From the NCBI GenBank assembly GCA_965198025.1, contig OZ240237.1, forward strand, positions 3,038,001 to 3,102,000: a stretch of 64,000 nucleotides of DNA, read 5' to 3'. This document shows positions 33,445-42,894 of the stretch, in pieces. The notes under the pieces are model-generated. The model was not told the DNA's origin. It worked only from the letters and a program-made list of their open reading frames with translations, and made no database searches. The stretch is from CAYWWM01 sp965198025 (GTDB taxonomy: Bacteria; Acidobacteriota; Terriglobia; 2-12-FULL-54-10). Numbering within the stretch: the stretch's first letter is position 1; each line of letters opens with the position of its first letter. The position numbers and the translations under genes were made by a program.

Positions 33445-34905
33445 CTAAGAGCGGAATCCGTAATCCTTCCACCGCCGCCGGACCTTCTCGATCTGCTCCG
33501 GCGAGGGGTCGGCCGTGGGGGGAAAGGTCTCTCCTTCGCGCGCGTATTCCCGGACCGGTTTGGTTGCGTCGATGCCCATAAGGTCTGACTCGCCTCGCCG
33601 GGACGGAACCTGCGAGACGTCGAGCGGGACGGTCTTCCCACCGGGAAGCGTTACTACATCGCGGCAGGCCTGTACCCGGGTCGCAACCGCCCATTCGACC
33701 AGGAACGGGTTCCAGGGGTCGACATCCTCGTCCACTACGATGACCAGCTTGCAATAGAGCGTGGGGTGGCCCCACACATGCCCCATTACGTCCCGCACGT
33801 GGCCCGGATACGACTTCTTTAGGGAAACCACCACGTGGAATCCGGCGCAGCTGGCTGTTGTGGCGCAGACGTCTTTGATACCGACGATTCCGGCGCGCCG
33901 CAAATGCTCCAGTATCGCCGCCGAGCGCCCCGTGGCCCGCACCGTGGTGCTCTCGTTCGGGGGACGGCCCTCGTAGGTCCCGTGGAAGATCGGGTTGCGG
34001 CGGTGGGTAACTTTCTTGACCTCTATGTAAAGGCTGTCCTTCACCTCCCCACCCATGAATCCAAGAAACTCGCCGAACGGTCCCTCAATCGGCCAGAACC
34101 GGTCAATCGGCATTTCGCCTTCGATCACAATCTCGGCCTGCGCCGGGACCAGCAGGTCCGACAACTCCGCCTGGACGACCTCGACTGGCTCGCCCTTGAG
34201 GCCTCCAGCGATGTCGTACTCGTCCACCTGGGCCGGCACGGCAGCAACGCTCGTCAGGTTCAGGCACGGCTCCGGGCCGATTGCCAGGGCCACCGGCATG
34301 GCTTCGCCGCGCGCCTTCCACTTTTCCCACTGAATCCGGATGTGCCGCGGCGGCGTCCGGAGTACGTAGCAGCCCATCTGAGTCGCAGAGAAAATCTGGT
34401 TGCGGTAATTGCCAGCGTTGATCCATCCGGTCTCCGGGTCGCGCGTGATGACGGCGTGCAGGGTGCCCAACTCCGGCCCGGCGTCGAGTTCGTGCCACTT
34501 CGGAACGGGGAACGGCTCTCCGTAGAGGTCGACGCGGTCCAGCACTACTTCCTTGCAAGGGGCCTCACTGCGCGTTACCATACGCGGCTTCACCGGATGC
34601 GCGTACGCCCGCCGCCAGCGTTCCCCGATCGCTTCCGTGGTCGGCTCGACGCCCAACGCCAGCGCATACCGTTCGCGCGTAGCCAGCAGGCCCACCAGCA
34701 CTGGCGTACGATACTGCCCTACTTTTTCGAAGATCACGGCGGGACCTTCGCGGTCGAAATTTTCGCGGCAGATGGCGCCCAGTTCCCAGTCCTTCTCGAC
34801 CGGCACGCGGATGTGGTGGACAAGGTCTTTCTCTTCCAAAGCTGTCAGAAATTCCCGGAGGCTGTTATAGCAAGTATTTTGCGCAGAGGCTGTTGTGGTA
34901 GCCAT
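33445..34905 (-). CDS. UbiD-family decarboxylase
   Basis: A prenylated-FMN-dependent (de)carboxylase of 486 residues. Family features include the MPVALAIGPEPCLNLTSVAAVP region, WPIEGPFGEFLGFMGGEVKDS (with the acidic residues of the active site) and GIVGIKDVCATTASCAGFHVVVSLKKSYPGH. Relatives decarboxylate aromatic or alpha,beta-unsaturated acids, such as 4-hydroxybenzoate-type, vanillate or phenylphosphate pathways. It follows a TRAP permease by 56 bp on the same strand, suggesting that an imported aromatic or unsaturated acid is its substrate. No ubiX (prFMN synthase) is in the window. Confidence 0.9.
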   Translation of the reverse strand: MATTTASAQNTCYNSLREFLTALEEKDLVHHIRVPVEKDWELGAICRENFDREGPAVIFEKVGQYRTPVLVGLLATRERYALALGVEPTTEAIGERWRRAYAHPVKPRMVTRSEAPCKEVVLDRVDLYGEPFPVPKWHELDAGPELGTLHAVITRDPETGWINAGNYRNQIFSATQMGCYVLRTPPRHIRIQWEKWKARGEAMPVALAIGPEPCLNLTSVAAVPAQVDEYDIAGGLKGEPVEVVQAELSDLLVPAQAEIVIEGEMPIDRFWPIEGPFGEFLGFMGGEVKDSLYIEVKKVTHRRNPIFHGTYEGRPPNESTTVRATGRSAAILEHLRRAGIVGIKDVCATTASCAGFHVVVSLKKSYPGHVRDVMGHVWGHPTLYCKLVIVVDEDVDPWNPFLVEWAVATRVQACRDVVTLPGGKTVPLDVSQVPSRRGESDLMGIDATKPVREYAREGETFPPTADPSPEQIEKVRRRWKDYGFRS

Positions 34906-34961
34906 GAAGTCGCTCCCGATTGATCGCCAGAATCATACTACGCCTTATCCCCTTTGGGGCG

Positions 34962-36863
34962 TCAATCGTGGTGCATTTTGGGCCGCCGAGCAAGCTGGCT
35001 TGCCAGCGGAATGGCCACAAGCGCAAGACCACCCAGGTCGGTATATAAACCTGGGACGATCATCAGCAGACCGCCACCGATCCATAGCGCTCGTTCCCAC
35101 CCCGCAGCCTGCAGGATCAGCCAGCCTTCCAGGCCCGCCGCCAGCGCCACTACGCCAGCCGCCGCTGTCAAGACCGCCAGGATCACCGCTAGCGGATTGC
35201 CGATCAGCAGCAGTGCCGGCTGGTACACGAAGAGAAAGGGAACAACAAACGCAACGATCCCCAGCCGGACCGCCCGATAGCCGATCTGGTAGGGATTGGC
35301 GTCGGCGATTCCGGCTGCCGCGAACGCGGCCACGGCCACGGGCGGCGTGATAGCCGACATCACCGCAAAGTAGAGAATGAACAGATGCGCCGGCAACGTT
35401 GGCACTCCAAGCCTTATGAGCGCCGGTGCCGCGACTACTGCCGTCAGAATGTAGGCCGACGGCACCGGCATCCCCATCCCGAGCACGATGCACACGACCA
35501 TCGTGATCAATAGGGCGATCAGCAGCGTTTCACCGGCGGCCTCGAACAGCAGGCCGGTGAACTTTCCGCCGACCCCGGTCATGCCGATCGTTCCCACTAG
35601 AATGCCCGCCGAAGCCGTTGCTGCTACGACGACGACCGCTGCGCGAGCGGTTTCTTCGAGCGCTGCGGCGATTCTCCGCCAGTTCATGCGCGTCTCGCGC
35701 CGCACCCATGAGACCACCAGCGTCAGCACGATTGCTACGGCCGCTGCTGTCGTGGGATTGCGTCCCTGCACAAGCAGCGTTGCCAGTGCCCCGAGCGGAA
35801 TGAAGAAGTGAAAGTTTCGCGCACACAACTGCCAGAATCCGGGCTCACCTTCTTCGCGGAAGGTTTCCAGATTCTTCCGCAGCGCCAGAAAGTGAATCTG
35901 GGCCATCACTCCCAGATAATAGAGGATTGCCGGCACGGCGGCGGCGATGGCAATCTCAATGTACCGAATGCCGGTGAATTCGGACATCAGGAACGCCGCT
36001 GAACCCATGACCGGCGGCATGAGACTTCCTCCGGTGGCCGCCACCGCCACAATCGCCCCGGCCTCGGCGGGCCGGTAGCCCATACGTTTCATCAACGGGA
36101 TCGTGAACGTCCCCGTGGTCACAGCATCCGACGTGGGGCTGCCGGAGATCATCCCGAACAGGCCACAGGAGATCACGCCCACTTTTGCTGCCCCTCCTCG
36201 CGCACCCGCCGCCAGCGCCTTCGCCAGGCTGATGAAGAACTCTCCCGCCCCGGAATGAAACAAAACAATCCCCAACAGGACGAACAGGTAGACGTAGGTC
36301 GCGGCGACTGCCAGCGGCGCGCCGTACACTCCGTTGATGGTATAGACCATCTGGTCCAGGAATTCCGTCACCGAAAACTCGCGGTGCGAGAACGGACCGC
36401 GCACGTGATGACCGGCAAGGACATAGAGCGTGAATAGCGCGGCGATGATGACAATCGGCCAGCCGATCACACGCCGCGTCACGTCCAGGACCAGCAGGAA
36501 TACGATGACGCCGAAGAACAGATCTGGCGGCGTCAGCAGATCGATCATCGGCCAGTGGTTCTGGATGCGTGTGAAATGGACCAGGTAATAGAGGCCCGCA
36601 CCCAGACCGAGCACGCCTTCCACCAACTCCAACGCTGACGGCAGTTGCCGGCCGCCGCTGCGCTGGAATCGCAGCCCGAAAAACGCCAGCGCGAGCACCC
36701 AGCTCAGAAAGATGGCCCGCTGGAGCAAGGGATCGAGCGTGCTCACCACCACGGACCACAATTGAAACAGGGACAGACCCACCCCGATGGAGTAGAGAAA
36801 AGCTTTCCAACGGTTTCGGAGGGTGGTGTGCAGCGGTTCGGCGGGTTTCCCTTCGGGGGGCAT
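34962..36863 (-). CDS. TRAP transporter fused permease subunit (4TM+12TM)
   Basis: A 633-residue polytopic protein with a short N-terminal membrane part (DctQ-like) fused to the large DctM-like domain, as is normal for TAXI-type TRAP systems. Visible conserved segments are AAKVGVISCGLFGMISGSPTSDAVTTGTFTIPLMKRMGY and EAGAIVAVAATGGSLMPPVMGSAAFLMSEF, and GMGMPVPSAYILTAVVAAPALI. It uses the sodium or proton gradient to import an organic acid delivered by the binding protein encoded 7 nt upstream. Confidence 0.92.
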   Translation of the reverse strand: MPPEGKPAEPLHTTLRNRWKAFLYSIGVGLSLFQLWSVVVSTLDPLLQRAIFLSWVLALAFFGLRFQRSGGRQLPSALELVEGVLGLGAGLYYLVHFTRIQNHWPMIDLLTPPDLFFGVIVFLLVLDVTRRVIGWPIVIIAALFTLYVLAGHHVRGPFSHREFSVTEFLDQMVYTINGVYGAPLAVAATYVYLFVLLGIVLFHSGAGEFFISLAKALAAGARGGAAKVGVISCGLFGMISGSPTSDAVTTGTFTIPLMKRMGYRPAEAGAIVAVAATGGSLMPPVMGSAAFLMSEFTGIRYIEIAIAAAVPAILYYLGVMAQIHFLALRKNLETFREEGEPGFWQLCARNFHFFIPLGALATLLVQGRNPTTAAAVAIVLTLVVSWVRRETRMNWRRIAAALEETARAAVVVVAATASAGILVGTIGMTGVGGKFTGLLFEAAGETLLIALLITMVVCIVLGMGMPVPSAYILTAVVAAPALIRLGVPTLPAHLFILYFAVMSAITPPVAVAAFAAAGIADANPYQIGYRAVRLGIVAFVVPFLFVYQPALLLIGNPLAVILAVLTAAAGVVALAAGLEGWLILQAAGWERALWIGGGLLMIVPGLYTDLGGLALVAIPLASQLARRPKMHHD

Positions 36864-36870
36864 CCGGGTT

Positions 36871-37863
36871 CTAGAGCAGTCCCGCTTCCCGGTAGAATCG
36901 CTCGGCCCCGGGATGCAGCGGCAGGTTCATGCGCGGCATGTCAGCGGCTTCGAGTCTCGATAGCGCTTTGTGGACCGAGTGCAGGTAGTCGAGGTTCTGA
37001 TGCAGAGCGCGCGTCACGCGGTAGGCCTGTTCGTCGGGCATCCCTGCGTACGCGATCAGGATGCAGACGTCGGAGAACGTCGGAATCTCCGCCAGTGCGA
37101 ACCGGTAGGTCCCCGCCGGAATCACCGAGGTGTAAGTTCCCAGCCGCTCGTTCACATACTGAATTGCTTCTTCGGAGATCGGCAGCACCCGGAATCCCTG
37201 TGTCAAGCTCGCTTCGATCAGACGGGTCTCGGGATATTGCACGGTAAAGCCGATGGCGTCCAGGCGCCCGTCCTTCATCAGCTCCAGCGTGGCTCCGTAG
37301 GCCCGGAAATAGATCCGGCCGCCCCAGGATTCAATATCCTCATAGCTCATCCCATAGGCTTCCAGAAGCACCCTGCTCGAAGTTTCCATCAGCGAGCCCT
37401 GGTACATCACGTTGAGTCGCAGCGGGTATTTTTTCTGCTGGATCTCTTCGATCGAAGTGATCCCGCTCTCTTCCGTCACCACAAAATGGTAAGCCGAATC
37501 CGGATAAATCCGCGAGATACCCCGAATCTGTTCGTGCTTCTTCTTGTAGGGATACTCTCCCGCCAGGGCAGGCCGGGCCATGGCCGAGTGCAGCAAGCCG
37601 AGCTGCACCCGTCCTGAGTCGACCATCGCGGCATTCGCCCCGTCGAGTCCCACCTCGTGCGTGACCGCCGCACCAGGCATTTCTCTCCGCAACGCCGATG
37701 TCACACCTTCGCTGATCGCGGACCAGCCGCCGCCCAGCGAGCCGCCCGACATCGTAATCTTTTCCGTCGGCTGCTCCTGGCATCCCAGGCAGCCTACTAT
37801 CGCTGCAGCCAGAGAGACCCAGGCCCAGATGCTTGATCTCTTTCCTGTTTCAGACTTCCTCAT
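36871..37863 (-). CDS. TAXI-family TRAP solute-binding lipoprotein
   Basis: A 330-residue extracytoplasmic binding protein. The signal sequence ends in VGCLGC, so Cys28 is probably lipidated. The mature start ITMSGGSLGGGWSAISEGVTSALRREMPGA is the TAXI-domain opening, and the EEIQQKKYPLRLNVMYQGS and ESWGGRIYFRAYG segments continue it. GGAAAG lies 7 nt before ATG 37863. It captures the ligand for the fused permease encoded immediately downstream. The ligand is unknown; the neighbouring UbiD hints at an aromatic or unsaturated carboxylate. Confidence 0.9.
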   Translation of the reverse strand: MRKSETGKRSSIWAWVSLAAAIVGCLGCQEQPTEKITMSGGSLGGGWSAISEGVTSALRREMPGAAVTHEVGLDGANAAMVDSGRVQLGLLHSAMARPALAGEYPYKKKHEQIRGISRIYPDSAYHFVVTEESGITSIEEIQQKKYPLRLNVMYQGSLMETSSRVLLEAYGMSYEDIESWGGRIYFRAYGATLELMKDGRLDAIGFTVQYPETRLIEASLTQGFRVLPISEEAIQYVNERLGTYTSVIPAGTYRFALAEIPTFSDVCILIAYAGMPDEQAYRVTRALHQNLDYLHSVHKALSRLEAADMPRMNLPLHPGAERFYREAGLL

Positions 37864-37956
37864 GGCACTCTTTCCTGACTGGAGTCTGGTCTGCCCGATC
37901 TCGCCTGTCGTCTTGCAGGCCGAGTCTCCTGACAGAAGTCAAAGGCAAATGCGCCC

Positions 37957-38709
37957 CTAGGTCAAAGGCAGGCGCGAGAACCATTGTGCGAACGACGACC
38001 ACCATGACTGGTCGTAGATGGCAAACAAAGCCAGGTGCATGATGGCATAAACGGCGAAAAGCACGGGAAACACCCGCAGGCGACCGTGGGAAACCCAGTC
38101 CCAGATCGCCAGTGCGGCCAGGATGCCGTCTGACGCGACATAGGAAACGATCTGCAAGGCGGGGCGGCCGCCCACATGCGGGATGAAGTCCAGATCTGCC
38201 GCCAAATTCCGCCCCAGGATGCGACCGAAGATCGGAGCGAACATCGGCAGCACCGTGCACAGCATGTACCGTGCATGAACCGCCGGCTCGCGGCGATGAT
38301 AGATCCCCAGCCCAGCGGTGATCCCGAACAGCAGCACGTTGTTCAGCGTAACGGCCATCAGGAAGATGCCTCGATCCGTCCCGGTGTCCACCCCATTGTG
38401 GATCGCAGCCAAAGTCGAAAGGACAACCGCCGGGGCCAACACGAAGACCGTCATCCCCAGCCGCCGGTGGATGTCTCTGCGCCCCGACCGCATCAGGTAC
38501 CCTTGCGCCAAAAGCGTGACGCACCACAGGGTCAGCGCTACTCCGTGCGCATGGACGTAGAAGTCGGACACCTGCAGCGGGTTGGAATAATAGGTAGGCC
38601 AAAAACCCCACAAGGCAAACAGCAAAATCGAGGCGAAGAAAAACACCGCATTGCGGTACACTGCAGCGGTCAACGTTGTCCCCGGCGCCGCGCTCGGGCT
38701 GAGTGCCAC
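37957..38709 (-). CDS. Conserved multi-pass membrane protein
   Basis: A 250-residue membrane protein, about six or seven helices, from GTG 38709, which has AAGGA 7 nt upstream and a TATACT -10 box 35 nt upstream. The frame runs open to 38958 but that portion would lie above the promoter. HAHGVALTLWCVTLLAQGY and SGRRDIHRRLGMTVFVLAPAVV place histidines in and beside helices, and HARYMLCTVLPMFAPI carries another, which could hold haem or metal. I do not recognise a named family with confidence. It lies 93 bp upstream of the TAXI gene. Confidence 0.65.
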   Translation of the reverse strand: MALSPSAAPGTTLTAAVYRNAVFFFASILLFALWGFWPTYYSNPLQVSDFYVHAHGVALTLWCVTLLAQGYLMRSGRRDIHRRLGMTVFVLAPAVVLSTLAAIHNGVDTGTDRGIFLMAVTLNNVLLFGITAGLGIYHRREPAVHARYMLCTVLPMFAPIFGRILGRNLAADLDFIPHVGGRPALQIVSYVASDGILAALAIWDWVSHGRLRVFPVLFAVYAIMHLALFAIYDQSWWSSFAQWFSRLPLT

Positions 38710-39020
38710 TTTGAATTCCTTGGAACCGCCGAATGTCTTCGCTAGTATACTCTTATGAGCCGCTCCTTGCGGCGCAAAACCTTGCCGCCACCCCTCCCCA
38801 ACACGTCCTCGTCCGGAACTCTTATTTCGAGCGGACTCCGCTGCGCCTGTGCACCGCCGCGATCCTCGAAACCGGGCGCTGCTCGCCGGGTGAGATTCGT
38901 ACCTTGTTACGATGCAAACAGATCGCGGAGGGCTTTGCACGCTCAACACAAGAAACACGCCCTGCGACGAATGCCTATAACGAATGATTTCGTATAGTCT
39001 CTACAGTGGGGGATAAGATT
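38710..39020. other. Divergent intergenic region
   Basis: 311 bp between the divergent membrane-protein and SDR genes. Besides the minus-strand -10 box (38744-38749) and a forward TATAGT (38993-38998), nothing else is supported. A short open frame at 38733-38987 has no RBS or family match. Confidence 0.5.
38744..38749 (-). promoter_or_regulatory. -10 element of the membrane-protein/TAXI-TRAP/UbiD set
   Basis: TATACT on the minus strand, 35 nt before GTG 38709. No good -35 hexamer is visible. Its position excludes the longer upstream start and could serve the whole 38.7-33.4 kb gene set. Confidence 0.45.
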
Positions 39021-39803
39021 GTGCGACTGCAGAACGATGTAGCGCTCGTCACCGGCGGCAGCCGAGGAATCGGCCGCGCTATCGCGCTAAAGTTTGCTCG
39101 AGAAGGCGCGCGCCTCGTCATCACGGGAAGGACGCCGGCGACGCTCGCTGCGGTCGAGAAAGAGATTCAATCGCTCCAGCGAGAAGTCCTCGCCCTCACT
39201 TGCGACGTAGCCGACGACACGCAGGTCCGCGCAATGGTCCGCCAAGCCGAAACTCAGTTCGGGAAAATTGACGTCGTGGTTAACAACGCTGGCCGCTTCG
39301 GCCCCATGTATCCTCTGCACGAACTGCCAGACTCGGAATGGGACGAAACGCTGCGCGCCAACCTGACCAGCGCTTTCTATGTCTTCCGGGCTGTCCTGCC
39401 CGGCATGATCGCCCGCTGCCGCGGTTCGGTGATCATGATGTCGAGCATCAGCGCCAAGCAGGCGTATTCCTACGCCGCCGCGTATTCGGCCACGAAGGCC
39501 GGCCTGCTCGGCCTCATGCGTGCGTTGGCGTCGGAAGCAGGGCCGTACGGCATCCGCGTCAACGCCCTTTGCCCTGGCATCGTTACCGGCACCGATATGC
39601 ACAACATCGTCGGCGCCGAGGTCGAGCGGATGACCGGTGCTCCCGCCGCCCAACGGGAAGCCGCCGCCCGCAATTCTACTTTGTTGCGCCGGCTTCCCGA
39701 CCCAGAGGCCGTCGCGAACGCAGCGCTCTTTCTCGCCTCCTCCGAATCGGCGCTGATGACCGGCCAAGCGCTCAACCTCGATGGCGGCGCACGCTTTGAC
39801 TAA
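39021..39803 (+). CDS. Short-chain dehydrogenase/reductase
   Basis: A classical SDR of 260 residues. I start it at GTG 39021 because GGGGGAT lies 6-7 nt upstream; an in-frame GTG at 39006 has none. TGGSRGIG (residues 11-18) is the NAD(P)-binding loop, NNAG is present, SS.....YSATK holds the catalytic Ser-Tyr-Lys, and PGIVTGTDM and TGQALNLDGGARFD complete the pattern. It resembles FabG/3-oxoacyl reductase but also sugar and alcohol dehydrogenases, so the substrate is open. It is monocistronic and convergent with rapZ. Confidence 0.85.
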   Translation: MRLQNDVALVTGGSRGIGRAIALKFAREGARLVITGRTPATLAAVEKEIQSLQREVLALTCDVADDTQVRAMVRQAETQFGKIDVVVNNAGRFGPMYPLHELPDSEWDETLRANLTSAFYVFRAVLPGMIARCRGSVIMMSSISAKQAYSYAAAYSATKAGLLGLMRALASEAGPYGIRVNALCPGIVTGTDMHNIVGAEVERMTGAPAAQREAAARNSTLLRRLPDPEAVANAALFLASSESALMTGQALNLDGGARFD

Positions 39804-40021
39804 GGATTCCCGGGTAGACCGCGGAAATTCCACCGAGCCCATTCAGTTCATCCTCCACTATTACGGCTGCACTGACAATGGTGCACAAAGATCACTCAGG
39901 AGTACCTCATTTCGTGGAATGTAGACCGCGAGGGCACAACCCAGAAACTGCTAGGGAGGCTGGACCCCCGCGAACTAGATCCGTAATACGATGTGTCATC
40001 CGATTTGCGGGAAACCCGGCC

Positions 40022-41002
40022 CTACTTCCCCACGTCCCGGTGTGTGACCTTGGTGTGTAATCCCTGCCCAGCAAGATCCTTCGCGATGGTTTCCGCCATG
40101 AACACTGAGCGATGCCGGCCTCCGGTGCAGCCGAACGAGATCGTCAGGTAGCTCTTGCCTTCGCGTACGTAGTGCGGGATCAGGTAGGCAAGCAGTGCCG
40201 AGATGCGCCGCAGGAATTCTTCGGTTTGTGGAAACGAGCGTATGTATTTTGCCACGGCAGCGCGCTTTCCCGAGACAGCTTGGAACCGCGGGATGTAGTT
40301 CGGATTGGGCAGAAACCGCACGTCGAAGACCAAGTCGCTTTCGGCGGGCACGCCGTAGCGGTACCCGAAGCTGGTGCAGGAGATCACCAGCGAGCGGTCG
40401 GCCGCGGTGCCGGAAAACTGTTCTGCAACGTGCCGCCGCAGGTCGTGCACGTTGAAGCGGCTGGTATCGAGCACCAGGTCGGCCATTGCCCGGATGGGCA
40501 ACAGCAGCTTTCGCTCCGCCGCGATTCCCTCGCGCAACGACCTCCCCTTGCGCAGCGGATGTGGACGGCGCGTTTCACTGAAGCGTCTCCCGAGGGCTTC
40601 GTCGCTCGCTTCCAGGAAAATCAGCAGCGCCCGCGTCTCTCCCTGGAACTTGCGTTGCAACCGGCGCTGCAACTGACGATAGATGGCTGGAAACCGCTGC
40701 AGCCCGGTTCCTTCGCGGATATCCACCACCAGCGCCGTCCGGCGCATTTCCCGGCGGCTCCCGCACAGGTCTGCGAACTTCAGGATCAGATCCACCGGCA
40801 GGTTGTCCACACAGTAATAGCCCAGGTCCTCAAACGCTTTCAGAACCGAACCTTTTCCCGATCCGCTCATCCCCGTGAGGATGACCAGGTCGGTTTCGCG
40901 CAGACCGCCGACATCCGCGCCATCGCCGGCCCCGGCAAGGGGCTTGCGCCGCGCGACGCGAACGGATTTCCGAGAGCGGGAAGGAACAGAAGACTGGCGC
41001 AT
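40022..41002 (-). CDS. rapZ: RapZ-family RNase adapter / nucleotide-binding protein
   Basis: A 326-residue P-loop protein. Walker A LTGMSGSGKG lies at about residues 42-51, followed by SVLKAFEDLGYYCVDNLP, DIREG, FLEASDEALGRRFSETRRPHPL, and the C-terminal ISFGCTGGRHRSVFMAE and VTHRDVGK that are diagnostic of RapZ/YvcJ. In E. coli it directs RNase E to the GlmZ small RNA and so tunes GlmS. The start ATG 41002 leaves about 40 basic residues before the P-loop; a frame extension to 41125 is unsupported. No ptsN or hprK is adjacent. Confidence 0.92.
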   Translation of the reverse strand: MRQSSVPSRSRKSVRVARRKPLAGAGDGADVGGLRETDLVILTGMSGSGKGSVLKAFEDLGYYCVDNLPVDLILKFADLCGSRREMRRTALVVDIREGTGLQRFPAIYRQLQRRLQRKFQGETRALLIFLEASDEALGRRFSETRRPHPLRKGRSLREGIAAERKLLLPIRAMADLVLDTSRFNVHDLRRHVAEQFSGTAADRSLVISCTSFGYRYGVPAESDLVFDVRFLPNPNYIPRFQAVSGKRAAVAKYIRSFPQTEEFLRRISALLAYLIPHYVREGKSYLTISFGCTGGRHRSVFMAETIAKDLAGQGLHTKVTHRDVGK

Positions 41003-41206
41003 CGCAGAGAAAAAGATACGCCCATCTCGGAGCCGAACGCAAGCGCTCCCATTCAAACCGGTTCCAAGCCGGGAGTAACCGTCAGGCGCTCTGGCATCCC
41101 CGCAACGGAACAGGATCTCCTGCAAAACGGGGGGATTAGGTTCAGCCGATGCTTGCTTCTAAACGAAGAAAACAAAGGCCATTGCCAATGTGGGTATCGT
41201 GAAACC

Positions 41207-42802
41207 CTATTCCGGAACCAGCTCGAACGACCCCCGAGAAATGCTCGGTGCATCGGCAGGCAGATCGACGTAATGGAGTGTGGAGAATCTCTCCAGCGTT
41301 AATGCTCTGCGAAGAGACTCCACCGCACCGGTCCCTGCCACCCAGATCAGGCGGCCTCCCTGGGGGACCGACAGCCGAAACGGAGGCGGCCCCGTGTATC
41401 GTGTCACCAGATGGCTCCCCGAATAGTACCGTGCTTCGGCGGCGCTCACGCCTGGGTCACCGATTTCCCTGAGAACGTACAGGTTTTCCTGAGGAAGGTA
41501 ATAGTTGATCGCGCGCCACGACGGCTCCCCACCTCGCGCCCAGAACAACAGCACCGGCCGGCCGGTCGAAGCCTGCAGCTCGGCGATCGCCGTCAGAGTC
41601 AGGTCCGTGGTTTGCTCCATCTGGCGCACCCTCGCATACGAACTCTCATACGTCCCGAACAAGACAGCATCGGAAAGCGACTGCCATCCGCGGAACGCGG
41701 TGCTGGGAGTGCGCTGGGGAAGCGGCGCTGGCGCGAAGAACAATGCCAGGTTCCCGGCCATCACCAACCACACCAGAACCCCTCGCTGTTGGAACCGCGG
41801 AATCCAGCGCTGTGTCAGGCGCCGGTCAGCCTCCAACAAACAAAACCCTCCCAACAGACAAAGCGGCGGGATCACGCTCAGAGCGTGATCCGGATCGCTG
41901 CCCCGACCCGCTAGTAGATAGAGAAATCCCGGCCCAAACCAGAGGAAGAGGAAGGTGGCTTTTCGGACCCGGTCAGGGATGGCCAAGCGGGCTTTCCAGG
42001 CAAACGGCAGAGCCCAGACCCAGAGGATGGCTCCCAGCCACGTCCAGATCACCGCACGCCCGGCGGCCCGCCTCCAAGAGGTGGACGCATCCAGCGCGCC
42101 GGACATGGTTCCTCCCTCGCCCGCAAAGTAATCGGCGAAGTAGGCAATCACGCGCGGCCCCCCGGAAACAGACGCGAGCACTCCCGTCCACACGAGCACC
42201 GCGCACGCCAGGAACAGCAAGCTCCGAACCACCGCCTTCCGCTCGCGTGTCTCCCAGGCAGCCCAGGCCCACAGTGGCAGCAGAAGGAAAAGCAATTCCG
42301 GCTGGGCCCCTCCTCCCACGCCCAAGGCAATAGACGCTGCGTAGAGCGGCCTCCGCTCGCCTCGCTTCGCGCGCCAGCAGAAATACGCCACTGCCACGGA
42401 TACCAGCGCCAGGTGCGGCCGCAGCGGTGACGTGAGACTCGAATACCAAAAGGGTGGATTGACGAAGAGCAGTGCGGCGGCAACCATCCCGGCCCGGGGA
42501 GAAAACAACTCTCTCCCCACAAGATAGAGAATCCCTACCGCCAACCCGCAGATCAGCAATCCCAGCACGGCAAACGTCCGCTCTGCATTCCCCATGAGCA
42601 GATCGAGCAATCGAGCTTCCAGGACAACCAGCGGGAATCCAGGCGGCTGCGGTTGATCGAGCGTCGGGTCGAAGTGTTCGAGGGCCAGCGCCAGATTCAC
42701 GGACTCAGACGAAACCAGATGGGAAGGGAAAAGCGGGAGCCGGGTCACTCCGACGAGCAGGATACAGAATCCGAAGAGTAAGGCGATGCGAAGTAAACTC
42801 AT
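41207..42802 (-). CDS. GT39/ArnT-like membrane glycosyltransferase family protein
   Basis: A 531-residue polytopic protein. The first periplasmic loop has ESVNLALALEHFDPTLDQPQPPGFPL, in the place of the acidic catalytic motif of PMT/ArnT enzymes. About ten further hydrophobic segments follow, then a soluble C-terminal domain of roughly 150 residues. Such proteins move a sugar from a polyprenyl phosphate carrier to lipid A, protein or polysaccharide. It sits downstream of a 2OG-Fe(II) oxygenase with a 92-bp gap and may share its transcript. Confidence 0.75.
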   Translation of the reverse strand: MSLLRIALLFGFCILLVGVTRLPLFPSHLVSSESVNLALALEHFDPTLDQPQPPGFPLVVLEARLLDLLMGNAERTFAVLGLLICGLAVGILYLVGRELFSPRAGMVAAALLFVNPPFWYSSLTSPLRPHLALVSVAVAYFCWRAKRGERRPLYAASIALGVGGGAQPELLFLLLPLWAWAAWETRERKAVVRSLLFLACAVLVWTGVLASVSGGPRVIAYFADYFAGEGGTMSGALDASTSWRRAAGRAVIWTWLGAILWVWALPFAWKARLAIPDRVRKATFLFLWFGPGFLYLLAGRGSDPDHALSVIPPLCLLGGFCLLEADRRLTQRWIPRFQQRGVLVWLVMAGNLALFFAPAPLPQRTPSTAFRGWQSLSDAVLFGTYESSYARVRQMEQTTDLTLTAIAELQASTGRPVLLFWARGGEPSWRAINYYLPQENLYVLREIGDPGVSAAEARYYSGSHLVTRYTGPPPFRLSVPQGGRLIWVAGTGAVESLRRALTLERFSTLHYVDLPADAPSISRGSFELVPE

Positions 42803-42894
42803 TCCGGATACTCGAATGACTGGATTCTATTGACCCGCTGCAGCGCCGGCTGAGAAGAGGAGCGGCGGAGCCGAGAACCGGCCGCGAGCGGGCG

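Noticed and set aside
38733..38987. Small 84-codon forward ORF between divergent genes
   Set aside because: No RBS, no family match, and it overlaps the -10 region of the divergent gene.
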